Assembly (NCBI GenBank): GCA_035559715.1
Contig: DATMAW010000161.1
Coordinates: 1 to 64,000, forward strand
Source: JACQHC01 sp035559715
GTDB lineage: Bacteria; Gemmatimonadota; Gemmatimonadetes; Gemmatimonadales; GWC2-71-9
DNA length: 64,000 nt
Direction of reading: 5' to 3'
The position numbers and the translations under genes were made by a program. The notes below the pieces were generated by a model, which was not told the origin of the DNA, made no database searches, and worked only from the letters and a program-made list of their open reading frames with translations. Every line of letters begins with the position of its first letter. Position 1 is the stretch's first letter. Below, in pieces: positions 52,750 through 62,074 of this stretch.

Positions 52750-55068
52750 ATGCATCAACGCGCATTGGCATTCTTTCGCCGATTGATTCGTCATCGGACG
52801 GCTGTGCTCGGCGCCACGGGCGTCGTCGTCCTGGTGGCGGTCCTGGGCGCCCGCCGTGTGCGCGTGGACTTCAGCGTGGAGCAGTTCTTCCTCCCATCCG
52901 GGCCGGAGCGGGAGGCGTTCGACGCCTATCGCCACACCTTCCCCCGCGAGGACGCACAGGTCACCCTCTTCTGGCAGGACGCCCGCCCGCCCGGCATCGT
53001 CCTGTACCGCGACATGGAGCGCGCCGCCCGGTTGTTCGAGGAGGCGGGCCTCGAGGACGTGCGGTGGATCGGCAACGCGCTGGTGGCCGAGTCGGAAGGC
53101 GACGCCGGGCTGTCGCTGGTACCGTTGCTGGACTCGATCACCACCGACAACGTGGTAGCCGCGCGCCTCGCGCGCCATCGCGACGATCCCCTGCTCCGAG
53201 GTTTCCTGTGGGACGCTGGCCAGCACGTGTTCGCCCTGCACGGCTACCTGGCTCCCGAGCAGAACCACGACGCCGGCCGGCGCGCGGTGGAAGAGACCCT
53301 CACCGAGCGGCTCGCCGCGCTCCGCGTGCAGTCCGCGCATCTGGTGCTGGGCGGCCTGCCCATCGCCCGATCCCGCGCGCCCAAGCTGCTGGCCCGCGAC
53401 CTCAACGTGCTGGCCGCCGCGGCCGTGGCGATCTCCGGAGTTGTCCTGTTGTACTTCCTGCGCCATCCCCTCCAGGTGGTGCTGCTGCTGGCCTCCGTGG
53501 CGCCAGCGTATCTCTGCACCGTGGGCCTCATGGGCGTTCTCGGGAAGCCCATCAGCGTACTGACCAGCTTCATCCCGGTGGTGGTCCTGGTGGTGGGGAT
53601 GAGCGACGCCGTCCACCTCGTGGCCGAGTTCCGCCGGCGCCTGGCCGCGGCCGAGCCTGCGGCGGACGCCGTGACGCACACGTTCGCCACGCTCGCGGTG
53701 CCGTGCTTCTACACATCGCTCACCACCGCCATTGGCTTTGGGACCCTCGCCGGAACCGGCATCGGCATGGTCATGGATTTCGGCCTGTTCACCGCGCTGG
53801 CGATCCTCCTCACCTACTCGTTCACGTCCACGCTGCTTCCGGTCTTGCTCTCTTTCGTACGCCCCCGCGCGTTCGACGATTGCGGGCTGTCCGCTCCCTG
53901 GATCCGCCGTCTCGTGGCCGCCGGGGTGGCGCAGCTTCGCCGCCGGCGTCGCACGGTGGCACTGAGCCTCGGGAGCCTGAGCGTGGCGGGACTCATTCTC
54001 GGCCTTGGGCTCCGGGTCAACACCCTGCTGATAGACGACATCAACCGGCGGGCGGCGATCATGCGAGACATCCGCTGGATCGAGTCGCGGGGATTCGGCC
54101 TGTTCCAGCTCGTGATCCACGTCAAGGCGGGCGGTGCTGAGCCGCTGCACCGCCCCGAAGCCCTGGCCTGGATGAACGGCGTTCGGGACTTCATGCGGAG
54201 CGACCCACTGGTGTTGAGCGCGTTCGCTCCAGCGGATCTGATTACGCCGCTCGCGCACGCGTTCGACGATACCGGCGGCAACGAGGGCGTGATCACCTCC
54301 ACCGAAGAGGCAGCCCAGTTGTTGTTGCTGGTCGAAATGGCGGACCGCGGGGTGGTGCGCTCCCTCTATGCGCAGCCGGAGGGCGAGGCCCAGGTCATTG
54401 CCACCGTGCGAGACGCGGGGTCGGTCGAACTGCAACCGTTCCTCGATCGCGTGGACGCGTATCTCAACGCGCACCCCTTCCCGGATGGGACGGCCGGACC
54501 CACCGGGACGGTGATCATGATCCAGGCGTTCACCGCCAGGCTGCTCCGCAACCTGGTCCCGAGCGTGGCGCTGGCGATGATCCTGATCTGTGCCTGCGTC
54601 ATGTGGATGTTCCGTTCGGTTCGACTCGGCCTGCTGGCGATCCTGCCCAACCTGATCCCGCTGGCCGTGTTACTCGGCGCCATGCGGCTCGGTGCGTTCG
54701 ACCTCAAGCCGTCCACCATCCTAGTCTTCTCGGTGGCGTTTGGGATCGCGGTGGACAACTCCATTCATCTACTGGGGCGCTTCCTCAGCGCCACGACACA
54801 GACGCCGGCTGTGGAGGCGGCGCTGGAGGAGGCGCTGCAAGCCGCGGGCCCCGCGCTGGTGATGAACACCGTGGTCGTGGTGGCGGGATTCGCGGTGCTG
54901 CTGGCGTCCAGTTTCCAGGTGCTCTTGCTCATCGGCCTCATGACGGTGGTGAGCGCGGTGGCCGCGCTGGCCGCCAACCTGTTCGTCTTTCCGGCGATCG
55001 TGGCCGTGGCATGGAGGCGCGCCCCGGCACGCGGGGCCCTGCCGCGCCGACTGGAGCGAGTCATATGA
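52750..55068 (+). CDS. RND superfamily transporter (MMPL type)
   Basis: A 772-residue transporter with two repeats, each a periplasmic domain followed by about five helices, after single helices at the start (VLGATGVVVLVAVLGARRV) and near residue 410. The segment VVLVVGMSDAVHLVAEFRRR and its repeat FGIAVDNSIHLLGRFLS are the conserved helix 4 of the MMPL/HpnN group, with Asp residues probably carrying protons. It opens a three-gene set with ATGA overlaps to a LolA-like carrier and a barrel. Cargo is probably a lipid; not proven. Confidence 0.9.
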   Translation: MHQRALAFFRRLIRHRTAVLGATGVVVLVAVLGARRVRVDFSVEQFFLPSGPEREAFDAYRHTFPREDAQVTLFWQDARPPGIVLYRDMERAARLFEEAGLEDVRWIGNALVAESEGDAGLSLVPLLDSITTDNVVAARLARHRDDPLLRGFLWDAGQHVFALHGYLAPEQNHDAGRRAVEETLTERLAALRVQSAHLVLGGLPIARSRAPKLLARDLNVLAAAAVAISGVVLLYFLRHPLQVVLLLASVAPAYLCTVGLMGVLGKPISVLTSFIPVVVLVVGMSDAVHLVAEFRRRLAAAEPAADAVTHTFATLAVPCFYTSLTTAIGFGTLAGTGIGMVMDFGLFTALAILLTYSFTSTLLPVLLSFVRPRAFDDCGLSAPWIRRLVAAGVAQLRRRRRTVALSLGSLSVAGLILGLGLRVNTLLIDDINRRAAIMRDIRWIESRGFGLFQLVIHVKAGGAEPLHRPEALAWMNGVRDFMRSDPLVLSAFAPADLITPLAHAFDDTGGNEGVITSTEEAAQLLLLVEMADRGVVRSLYAQPEGEAQVIATVRDAGSVELQPFLDRVDAYLNAHPFPDGTAGPTGTVIMIQAFTARLLRNLVPSVALAMILICACVMWMFRSVRLGLLAILPNLIPLAVLLGAMRLGAFDLKPSTILVFSVAFGIAVDNSIHLLGRFLSATTQTPAVEAALEEALQAAGPALVMNTVVVVAGFAVLLASSFQVLLLIGLMTVVSAVAALAANLFVFPAIVAVAWRRAPARGALPRRLERVI

Positions 55069-55874
55069 ACGCGTCGAGAACGGTGAAGGCCCTGAGACTC
55101 GGCCGCGCTGCCGCATTCCTCGTGCTGGGCGCGCCGGTCCAACGCCTCGGGGCGCAAGAGGCGGCATCCGAATCGGGGCGGCAAATCGCCGAACGCGCGA
55201 TTGCCCAGCTCAAGGGCTACGGTGACGTGGCGGCCGAGATCACGATCGTGCTCAAAGCCCGCCGGGGCGATGCCAGAACCTGGACCGTGCGGTTGCTGAG
55301 TCTGGAGCAGCCCGGCGTCGAGCGAACCATCGTGGTCTTCGAGCGACCGCGGGACGTGCGGGGAACGGCGCTGCTCACGGCCACGCGGCCCGGGCGCGAG
55401 AACGAGCAGTGGCTCTATCTGCCGGCGGTGGGCAGGGTGAAACGCATCGCGTCGCAGGGCCGCTCCAGCTCGTTCATGGGGACGGAGTTCTCGTATGAAG
55501 ACGTCGCGCCCGACGACGCGGCCCGATACCGCTACGGCGAGACGCGCGCCGACACGCTGGACGGCGTCCCGGTGACTGCGGTGGAGCGGTTTCCGCAGGA
55601 TCCCGGATCCGCCTACGGTCGTCAGCTCCTGTGGGTGGACGGCGACGATCGGCCGATCCGCATTGACTACTTCGACCGCGCCGGCTCGCAGGTCAAGACA
55701 CTCCATTACCGCGGCTATCGGTTGCGGGCAGGTCGCTTCTGGCGCGCCGACGAGATGGAGATGGTGAACCACAAGACGCTGGCCAGCACCACGCTGCTGT
55801 GGACCGCGTATCGGTTTGGCGCCGGGCTTCGCGCGAGCGATTTCGAGCCCGACGCCCTGGGTCGAACGCCATGA
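55065..55874 (+). CDS. LolA-like outer-membrane lipoprotein-sorting protein
   Basis: A 269-residue periplasmic protein with a signal peptide and the LolA/LolB-like fold: repeated beta strands such as RTWTVRLLSLEQPGVERTIV, then GTALLTATRPG, EQWLYLPAVGRVKRIA and LLWVDGDDRPIRIDYFD. This outer membrane lipoprotein-sorting family (cd16329 type) is usually next to an MMPL transporter, as here. It would carry a lipid through the periplasm in its hydrophobic cavity. Coupled to both neighbours by ATGA overlaps. Confidence 0.88.
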   Translation: MNASRTVKALRLGRAAAFLVLGAPVQRLGAQEAASESGRQIAERAIAQLKGYGDVAAEITIVLKARRGDARTWTVRLLSLEQPGVERTIVVFERPRDVRGTALLTATRPGRENEQWLYLPAVGRVKRIASQGRSSSFMGTEFSYEDVAPDDAARYRYGETRADTLDGVPVTAVERFPQDPGSAYGRQLLWVDGDDRPIRIDYFDRAGSQVKTLHYRGYRLRAGRFWRADEMEMVNHKTLASTTLLWTAYRFGAGLRASDFEPDALGRTP

Positions 55875-57097
55875 AACCTCGCAGGCTTCGGCGAGCGCAT
55901 CCACTCGGTCGCTGCGCATCCCCCGTGTTTCCGCCGCCTGCTAGGGCTGTCCTGGCGTTCGGGTGCGCGCTGGCCTGGTTGCTGCCTGCGGCGGCCTCCG
56001 CGCAATGGCGCGGCGACATTGGCATCACGGAGCGGCTCTATGCGTCGCCGGGGGCCGGGGTCGGCCCGGCGCGCCATGAACCGGTCATCGTCGCCGGCGC
56101 CGCGGGCCGCACACGGTTGGGAGCGGCGCGCCTCGCGTTCGGGGCGTCGGTGCGGGCCGGTGATGAAGATTATGGTGTTCTCGCCGACGTGCATGAGTTG
56201 AGCGCGGGGCTGACGCGCGGCCGGTGGTCCTTGCGAGCCGGCGTCTCCCAAGTGTCCTGGGGCGTGCTGGAGTCCGCGCAGCTGGTGGACGTGCTCAACC
56301 AGCGGGCAATGGTCCCCGGTGTCAGCGGCGGACTCAAGCTGGGCCAGCCTATGGTCAACCTGGGAGTCCGCGGGATCTGGGGGACGGGGACGGTGGACTT
56401 CTATCTGTTGCCGTGGTTTCGTGCCCGGCCGTTCGTGGGACGGGCCGCGCGCGTGTGGTCCGGTCAGATGGTGAGCGCAGACGAGCCGGCATTCGGTCCC
56501 GCGGACGGAAGGCATCGCATGGACTGGGCGGTGCGCGGCACGCGGGGCTTCGGCGAGTGGGACGTGGGCCTGAGTCTCTTTCGGGGCACGGATCGCGAGC
56601 CGGCATTCCAATCCCTCATCGGCGAGGAAGGCTTTGGCCGATTACTGCCGCGCTACGACGTGGTCCGGCGGGTGGGCGTGGACATCCAGTGGACTCACGG
56701 CCGCTGGCTGGGCAAACTGGAAGCCGCGAGCGGCAACCCGTCGTCAGGTCGCTACGTGGCCGTTGGTACGGGACTCGAATTCGCGCCGGCGGACTACGTG
56801 AGCGCGTTCGTGGAATACGTGCACGACAGCCGCGGAGCCAGGGCGCCCACGTCGTTGGAGCGTGACGTGTGTGTCGGCGGCCGCCTGCTCTACCGTGACG
56901 GACATGTGGGTCTCCGCGGCTCGGTGGACCGTGTCACCGGCAACGCTTCGGTGGGGTTCGAGACGGCGCGCCGGCTCTCCAATTCGACCGCGGTGACGCT
57001 CCAGGCCATGGCGTTCCTGGGCGACGCGGCCAGCGAGCCGCCGGTGGCGCTACGCCACGACAGCAACGTCGCACTCGGCGTGCATCGCTACTTCTGA
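55871..57097 (+). CDS. outer-membrane beta-barrel protein of the RND-LolA set
   Basis: A 408-residue protein with a signal peptide ending at AAASAQ and many alternating strands with aromatic belts (GRWSLRAGVSQVSWG, TVDFYLLPWFRARPF, WDVGLSLFRGTDREP). It ends in Phe (GVHRYF), as outer-membrane barrels do. It should be the exit or acceptor for cargo handled by the transporter and LolA-like carrier. Family not recognised beyond barrel type. Confidence 0.8.
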   Translation: MKPRRLRRAHPLGRCASPVFPPPARAVLAFGCALAWLLPAAASAQWRGDIGITERLYASPGAGVGPARHEPVIVAGAAGRTRLGAARLAFGASVRAGDEDYGVLADVHELSAGLTRGRWSLRAGVSQVSWGVLESAQLVDVLNQRAMVPGVSGGLKLGQPMVNLGVRGIWGTGTVDFYLLPWFRARPFVGRAARVWSGQMVSADEPAFGPADGRHRMDWAVRGTRGFGEWDVGLSLFRGTDREPAFQSLIGEEGFGRLLPRYDVVRRVGVDIQWTHGRWLGKLEAASGNPSSGRYVAVGTGLEFAPADYVSAFVEYVHDSRGARAPTSLERDVCVGGRLLYRDGHVGLRGSVDRVTGNASVGFETARRLSNSTAVTLQAMAFLGDAASEPPVALRHDSNVALGVHRYF

Positions 57098-57526
57098 GCC
57101 GGGTCCTCCGCGCGGAACGCGGGACTAGCCGGTGGCTCGCCGGGCGGCTCAATTTGGTGCCGTTCGGTCGGCGGGTCCGCTCAAGAGTGAGATGAACGAC
57201 GCGACGATTCGTGTGGTGGATCGCGCCGATCTACTCCGTGGCAACATTCAGTCTTGCGACCCGAGCGGATGCACTCGCCTCCGCGATGCCTATGGGCCGA
57301 GCCAACCAACCACCGCGAGCATCCGCAACCGCCGCTCCGCACGTCGCCGGTCACGACTTTGCGCGCGCCGGTCCGCGTTCATCCGCCGGTCGGATCGTGC
57401 TGACCCCTGGCCCCCGGAGCCCCCAGACGTCGAATCAGATGTCATGACTGCGCGTGGCTCCTTTGAAGGGAAAGGGTCTACTGGCAATGGCCACCCGGTC
57501 GCCCACCGCAGCACCGCAAGGTGACC
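57098..57526. other. convergent intergenic region with repeat copy 2
   Basis: About 430 bases between two converging genes. Apart from the repeat copy at 57253-57303 it holds no convincing gene; short frames here lack family features and ribosome sites. No classic terminator with a T run is visible. Confidence 0.5.
57253..57303 (+). repeat. dispersed 51-bp element, copy 2
   Basis: Same element as copy 1 with two substitutions. It contains a hairpin with arms GCACTCGC and GCGATGC (one bulged base) around CTCC, and GGATGC in it can also pair with GCATCC about 50 bases downstream. Confidence 0.75.
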
Positions 57527-60052
57527 TCAAAACGCCATTCCACCCCCCACATACACCCCCAACCGCCGCTGGTCGCCGCGCACCAACGCCACCGAGGCCG
57601 TGCTCGCCCGGGTGAGCAACGAGATCCAGAACCCGCCACCCACCGCCGTGTGCCACGTATCCGCGCCCGCGGGGTCCGCGTCGTAGAACACGCGGCCGGC
57701 GTCCGTAAGGCCGAACACGCCGAAGTGCCCCGGCAAGAGCAAGAAGATTTCCGCGAGCTGAAGCCGCAACTCGGCGTTACCGAACACCGCAGCATCACCG
57801 GCGAAACGGTTCTCTCGCCCCAGCCGCACCGTTGACCTGCCGCCCAGGAACGCGGACTCCTGGAACGGATACGGGCCCCAGACCTTTCGCCCGCCGGCAC
57901 GCAGCGCAAGCGTCGGCACCACGGTTCCCTGGCCCGCCGACAGATAGGTGGCGGCCTCGCCTTCCACCGCACCGAACGTGCGCGCCACGTCCCACAGATC
58001 CGGACTCACGCTCCCCTGCGCGCGAAGCAGCACGCCGCTCCGAGCCGCCGCAGGTACATCGCGCGTGTCGAGACGGAACTCCGTCCGGAGACCGGTTTGA
58101 CCGAACTTTCCCGCCCCATACAGGGGCAGCAGTGTGAACAAGTACCGAGTCGGATTGGTCTCCGTGCTCGAGTACTTGGCAAATGGTCCGATCGTCCAGT
58201 CAGCGCGATCACCCAGCGGAACGACGATTGACGGTGCCAGCATGAACTGACTGTGCGCCACGCGATAGAACTCCCTGGGGCCCGGCGCCGGCGCTTCGTT
58301 GCCGAAGCCGTGGAAGTTCAACACCTCGATCCCCGACGCGCGCGCCGCGAGCTGAAACCGCAGGCGCGAGTTGGATCGGAACAACGTTGCCCCGAGATCG
58401 CCCCTGCCGGTCCGCGCCATGGTCGCGTAGCCACCGCGCAGCTGCAACCACGACTTGAACGGCACATGGCGGAATCCGTACCCCGTGCGGAACGTGCCCG
58501 CGCCGAGGAACGCGCCCACGTCCGGCGCGTAGCTGAGCCACACCACCGGCTGCCAGCGGGCGCCCCAGTCTCGCGGCGGCACGACGCGGTCGGGGGCCCA
58601 GCCTTCCGGATGGGGCCACGGCCTCCGGTCAACCGGTACGCTGCCCGCCACGCGGTCGCCGTCCGCCGAATACACACGCACGCCACCGGTATTAGAGGAA
58701 TCCACGATCTCGTCCGCGCCGCCGCCGGCCACCACGCGCAGCGTGATGGGACTCGCCCCCCCACGCACCACGAGGCGATCATCACCACCGTACAGATAGA
58801 CTCTGATCTCGGACGTCTCGGAAGGAACGAACCGCCGGCTCAGATACGGAGTGCCGGCGGCCGGTCCGAGGGTCACCAGCACCGCGCCATCGTCGCGCCG
58901 GTCCACCATCGCCACATCCGCCGCGTCAGTGCCGTGCACGTCCGACTGCCGAGTGAGCAGGCGGTAGAACTCCTCTGCGGCGCGTGGCAGGTCGTCGCGG
59001 CGCCGCTTGAGCGCAACCACGAGCCGCGCGCTGTCGAGCGGCCGGTACTCGGGAGGCATGGCGCCCGCGGCTCGCTCGATCACTGCATCCGTCATGCGCC
59101 GCTGAAACGCCGCCGCCGTCGAGTCCCAGACGGCCTTCTCGAGCCCGGACAGCAGGAAGCGGTCAATCTCCCGGCCGTTCCAGTTGAGCCCGAACATGCC
59201 CGGGTACTTCTCGCCGAAGTTCACGAGCAACGGCGCCGCAAGCCGCGCGATGCCGAGCATCAAGCCATCGAAGCGGGCAAACGCCTGATCGCGATCTTCC
59301 GGGAGCGCGCGCCAGCGCCGCGTGGCCCCGTCCTCGAACCGCACGAAGTTCCACTGGCCGTCGTGCCGGTCCCAGTCGCCAATGAACACGTCGAACAAGC
59401 GGGCGTTGAGCAGCGATCGCGCGTCCACCCTGTCCGCGGCACTCGCCCGAACCCTGGGCAACAGTCCGTCCGCGTCCAGGATCTCCCGCGCGCCCGCGAA
59501 TGGCCTCGCTTGTTCGGTGATCGCGCGCTCCTCGATGAACCCGAGAGTGCCACGGAACCGCTCGCGGAACTCTCCCAGGCCCGGGTCGTCTGGCAACACG
59601 ACCAGGATGGGATCGGTGTGCAGGATCCCGGCGGCTTCCATCAACGGAGCCGTGATGGCAGGTCCCGCCGGATGCGCCGAGCTGATCTGATCCTGCACCA
59701 GCCGCTCGACGAACGTGCCCGTGAAGATCTCGGGCAGCACGCCGGGGTCCTTGTCTATCGAGCGGAATCCGTACAACTGCCCGTTGGCGCCGCGGAACCG
59801 CAGGGATTTCGTCTGCCGGCCGCCGCCCGCGGTGGTGGGAGTGAGACCGCCGCCGAACGTGCGGAGATCGAGCACGGGCGCGCGGATGGGCGTGGTCCAG
59901 AGCGCGCGGTACTCCGTGCCGAACAACCAGCGGTGCAGCGCGCCTGCGCCGTAGTGCTCCCCTGCTGCAATCGTGATCGTGTCTCCGGCGGTCTGCGCCG
60001 CCACGGCGAGGGGCCACAGCACAAACCCAAGCAGGACAACGACGATCGCCAT
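57527..60052 (-). CDS. predicted kinase-like domain fused to an Omp85-type barrel
   Basis: An 841-residue exported protein. The signal peptide ends near AVAAQT. Residues about 40-400 have a layout like HipA/CotH/FAM20-type atypical kinases: TKSLRFRG, FRSIDKDP with a possible ATP-binding Lys, then FIGDWDRHDGQWNFVRF (catalytic-loop-like) and PEDRDQAFARFDG (metal-loop-like). Residues about 480-841 form many beta strands of a BamA/TamA-type surface-antigen barrel (GLTDAGRVFYD) ending in Phe. Families annotated BamA/TamA-like with such long N-terminal parts exist; kinase activity is my inference. ATG 60052 chosen over GTG 60058. Confidence 0.72.
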   Translation of the reverse strand: MAIVVVLLGFVLWPLAVAAQTAGDTITIAAGEHYGAGALHRWLFGTEYRALWTTPIRAPVLDLRTFGGGLTPTTAGGGRQTKSLRFRGANGQLYGFRSIDKDPGVLPEIFTGTFVERLVQDQISSAHPAGPAITAPLMEAAGILHTDPILVVLPDDPGLGEFRERFRGTLGFIEERAITEQARPFAGAREILDADGLLPRVRASAADRVDARSLLNARLFDVFIGDWDRHDGQWNFVRFEDGATRRWRALPEDRDQAFARFDGLMLGIARLAAPLLVNFGEKYPGMFGLNWNGREIDRFLLSGLEKAVWDSTAAAFQRRMTDAVIERAAGAMPPEYRPLDSARLVVALKRRRDDLPRAAEEFYRLLTRQSDVHGTDAADVAMVDRRDDGAVLVTLGPAAGTPYLSRRFVPSETSEIRVYLYGGDDRLVVRGGASPITLRVVAGGGADEIVDSSNTGGVRVYSADGDRVAGSVPVDRRPWPHPEGWAPDRVVPPRDWGARWQPVVWLSYAPDVGAFLGAGTFRTGYGFRHVPFKSWLQLRGGYATMARTGRGDLGATLFRSNSRLRFQLAARASGIEVLNFHGFGNEAPAPGPREFYRVAHSQFMLAPSIVVPLGDRADWTIGPFAKYSSTETNPTRYLFTLLPLYGAGKFGQTGLRTEFRLDTRDVPAAARSGVLLRAQGSVSPDLWDVARTFGAVEGEAATYLSAGQGTVVPTLALRAGGRKVWGPYPFQESAFLGGRSTVRLGRENRFAGDAAVFGNAELRLQLAEIFLLLPGHFGVFGLTDAGRVFYDADPAGADTWHTAVGGGFWISLLTRASTASVALVRGDQRRLGVYVGGGMAF

Positions 60053-60135
60053 GACCACGACCGGGAGAGCGATGCGCCTTAATTAGCGCCTTTCCCAGCC
60101 CGTGAGCAAGCGCGATTATGTAGAAGGCTCGTTCC

Positions 60136-60456
60136 GTGAGTGAGCGCCCTCGCGTGACCATCCGCTTCGTGATCCGTGTGGCGACGCTGTTCGCCGGCAT
60201 GGCGTTCGTTTCCGCGTTAGGTCTCCAGCACACGGACCACATCCCGGCCCTTGTAGTGCTGGCGCCCGGCTATGCCGTTCAGTCGTGGCTGTTCGTGAGG
60301 GACCTGGCCCTGGGAGGGCTGGGCTATCGGCTAACCATGATCGGCGTGTCCGCTCTGTTCTGGACGCTTCTCCTGTTCGGCTCGTGGCGCGGATTGGTGT
60401 GCGTTGCCCGCAAGCTGAAGCGTTTGGACAAGCGGGCAGCAGACCGCGCGGTCTAA
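60136..60456 (+). CDS. small membrane protein
   Basis: A 106-residue hypothetical protein with about three hydrophobic segments (FVIRVATLFAGMAFVSALG, HIPALVVLAPGYAVQSWLFV, LTMIGVSALFWTLLLFG) and a basic tail (KLKRLDKRAADR). GTG start at 60136. It is divergent from the kinase-like/Omp85 gene and four bases before the YdeI-like gene. Function unknown. Confidence 0.65.
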   Translation: MSERPRVTIRFVIRVATLFAGMAFVSALGLQHTDHIPALVVLAPGYAVQSWLFVRDLALGGLGYRLTMIGVSALFWTLLLFGSWRGLVCVARKLKRLDKRAADRAV

Positions 60457-60460
60457 CGCC

Positions 60461-61021
60461 ATGACCAAAGAGATCCCGCTGCTCGAACTCGCAGACCGTC
60501 GCCAATGGCGGGCGTGGCTCGAGAAAAACCACACATCGAGCCCCGGCGTGTGGCTCATGTTTCACAAGGAGCACACGGGCCGGCCAACGATCGCTTACGA
60601 CGACTCGGTGCGCGAGGCGCTGTGCTTTGGATGGGTGGACAGCCTCGTCAAGCGACTCGATGCCGACCGCTACGCCCGCAAGTACACGCCGCGCACACCC
60701 ACCAGCAAATGGTCGGACAGCAATCGCAAGCGCTGGACCGAGCTCAAAGCGGCAGGGCAGCTGGCCCCCGCGGGACTTGCCGCCGCGCCGACCGGCGCGC
60801 GATATGCGCCGAAGCCCTCGGTCCCCGATTTGCCGCCCTACATCGCGAAAGCGTTCAGGGCGAACGCCAGGGCGTGGAAGTTTTTCCGGGAGCTGGCGCC
60901 GACGTACCGCCGGCAGTTTGTCGCGTGGATCCACCTCGCCAGGCAACCGGCGACGCGCGAGAGGCGGATCCGCGAGTCGGTGAGACTGCTCGCCGCGGGG
61001 AAAAAGCTGGGACTCAGGTAG
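60461..61021 (+). CDS. YdeI/OmpD-associated family protein
   Basis: A 186-residue soluble protein of the YdeI/OmpD-associated family. Family marks are REALCFGWVDSLVKRLD near residue 55, then KYTPRTPTSKWSDSNRKR and a C-terminal Arg-rich helix (RERRIRESVRLLAAGKKLG). Members are reported to affect bacteriocin or antimicrobial-peptide resistance, with no known mechanism. It probably shares a transcript with the small membrane protein before it. Confidence 0.9.
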   Translation: MTKEIPLLELADRRQWRAWLEKNHTSSPGVWLMFHKEHTGRPTIAYDDSVREALCFGWVDSLVKRLDADRYARKYTPRTPTSKWSDSNRKRWTELKAAGQLAPAGLAAAPTGARYAPKPSVPDLPPYIAKAFRANARAWKFFRELAPTYRRQFVAWIHLARQPATRERRIRESVRLLAAGKKLGLR

Positions 61022-61135
61022 GAAGGTGAGAGCGGCTCAGGGTCGGCGAGGGGGCGCCGCGGCGTGACCGAGTGGGTGCCCTCGCCGGAGCGATGCCGGG
61101 ACGCGAACCCGGTGGCCCGGTTGGCGATCGTAGTT

Positions 61136-61187
61136 GGCTCGGCCCATAGGCATCGCGCGGGCGAGTGCATCCGCTCCGGTCGCCAAC
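61136..61187 (-). repeat. dispersed 51-bp element, copy 3
   Basis: Read on the minus strand it matches copies 1 and 2 at roughly 46 of 51 positions, with one extra base near the start. The hairpin GCACTCGC/GCGATGC is kept with a different loop (CCGC). It is bounded by a perfect inverted repeat, AGTTGGC (61132-61138) and GCCAACT (61182-61188), not seen at the other copies. Confidence 0.7.
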
Positions 61188-61216
61188 TCCTTGAAGAGCA
61201 TCGCGCAGGCGAGCTC

Positions 61217-62074
61217 CTAGGACCCCGGCATCACGGCCACGATCCTGAGCGGCCCGCCCGATCCTCCCTCGATCTTCATCGGCAACGCGATCACATACGC
61301 CCCCCTCACCGGCACCCGCTCCAGATTCGCCACGTTCTCGAACCCCGGAATGTCGGCGGCGTAGAGAATCCGGTGCGTGTCGAACGTCGTTGACTGACCG
61401 TAATCAATGCTCGGCGTATCAATGCCCACCGCGTCCACACGCCGGTTGGTCACGAGCCATCGGGCGGCGCTGGAATCGATTCCGGGAAAGTGAAGCAAGG
61501 GGACCGCTTCCGGCCCGGTTCGAGCCGTGCCGAGGTAGCGTGCGCGATCGGGCCAGCGGCTTCCCCATCCGGTGCGGAACAGCACGATGGCGCCGCCGGG
61601 GATGCGGCCGTGATCCCGCTCGAACGCCTCGAGGTCCGCGACGGAGACCAGGTAGTCCGGGTTCGCCGACGCACTCGCCGAGACATCCACGACAACCGCA
61701 GGTCCAACGAGCTGCTCGAGCGGAATCCGGTCCGTGGTGTTCCTGCCTTCCGCGAAGTGAATTGGCGCGTCGAGATGGGTGCCGCCGTGCTCGGACGTCC
61801 GGAGGTTGTTCGCCGCGTAGTAGTAGCCCGCCGGCGTCATCCCGGCGGCAACCGTGTCCAGCTTGAAGCCCTCGGCGGTGGGCCAGTAGATCGTCTGCGC
61901 GTTGAACGCGTAGCTGAGGTCCACCCACCGGGCCTCGCTGAAGGCCTCGCTCAACTCGTCGGCTTCGTCACGATCACACGCGGCGACGGCCGGTCCGATG
62001 ACGGCTACGAGGCCGAGTAAGAACCGAGACGATGTGAGCTCGAGTCTGTTCCGGGAAAAGAGGGCGCGTGCCAT
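61217..62074 (-). CDS. cyclase family protein (kynurenine formamidase-like), lipoprotein
   Basis: A 285-residue metal-dependent hydrolase of the cyclase family. The signature HGGTHLDAPIHF near residue 97 holds the metal-binding His and Asp residues; a later DTPSIDYG and THRILY complete the family pattern. A lipobox (AVAACD) suggests anchoring outside the inner membrane. Members open formyl-kynurenine or isatin-like rings; the substrate here is unknown. An AGGAG site precedes the ATG. It converges on the YdeI-like gene across repeat copy 3. Confidence 0.9.
   Translation of the reverse strand: MARALFSRNRLELTSSRFLLGLVAVIGPAVAACDRDEADELSEAFSEARWVDLSYAFNAQTIYWPTAEGFKLDTVAAGMTPAGYYYAANNLRTSEHGGTHLDAPIHFAEGRNTTDRIPLEQLVGPAVVVDVSASASANPDYLVSVADLEAFERDHGRIPGGAIVLFRTGWGSRWPDRARYLGTARTGPEAVPLLHFPGIDSSAARWLVTNRRVDAVGIDTPSIDYGQSTTFDTHRILYAADIPGFENVANLERVPVRGAYVIALPMKIEGGSGGPLRIVAVMPGS

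Noticed and set aside
61085..61160. tRNA-like fold on the minus strand with GCGATGC/GCATCGC ends and a T-arm-like hairpin
   Set aside because: The loop TTCGCGT lacks the conserved A, the total length is about 67 bases, and no proper D arm or anticodon arm can be drawn.
61132..61188. Integron attC site at repeat copy 3
   Set aside because: The ends read GTTGGC to GCCAAC, the reverse of the attC order, the core consensus is not met, and no integrase is in the window.
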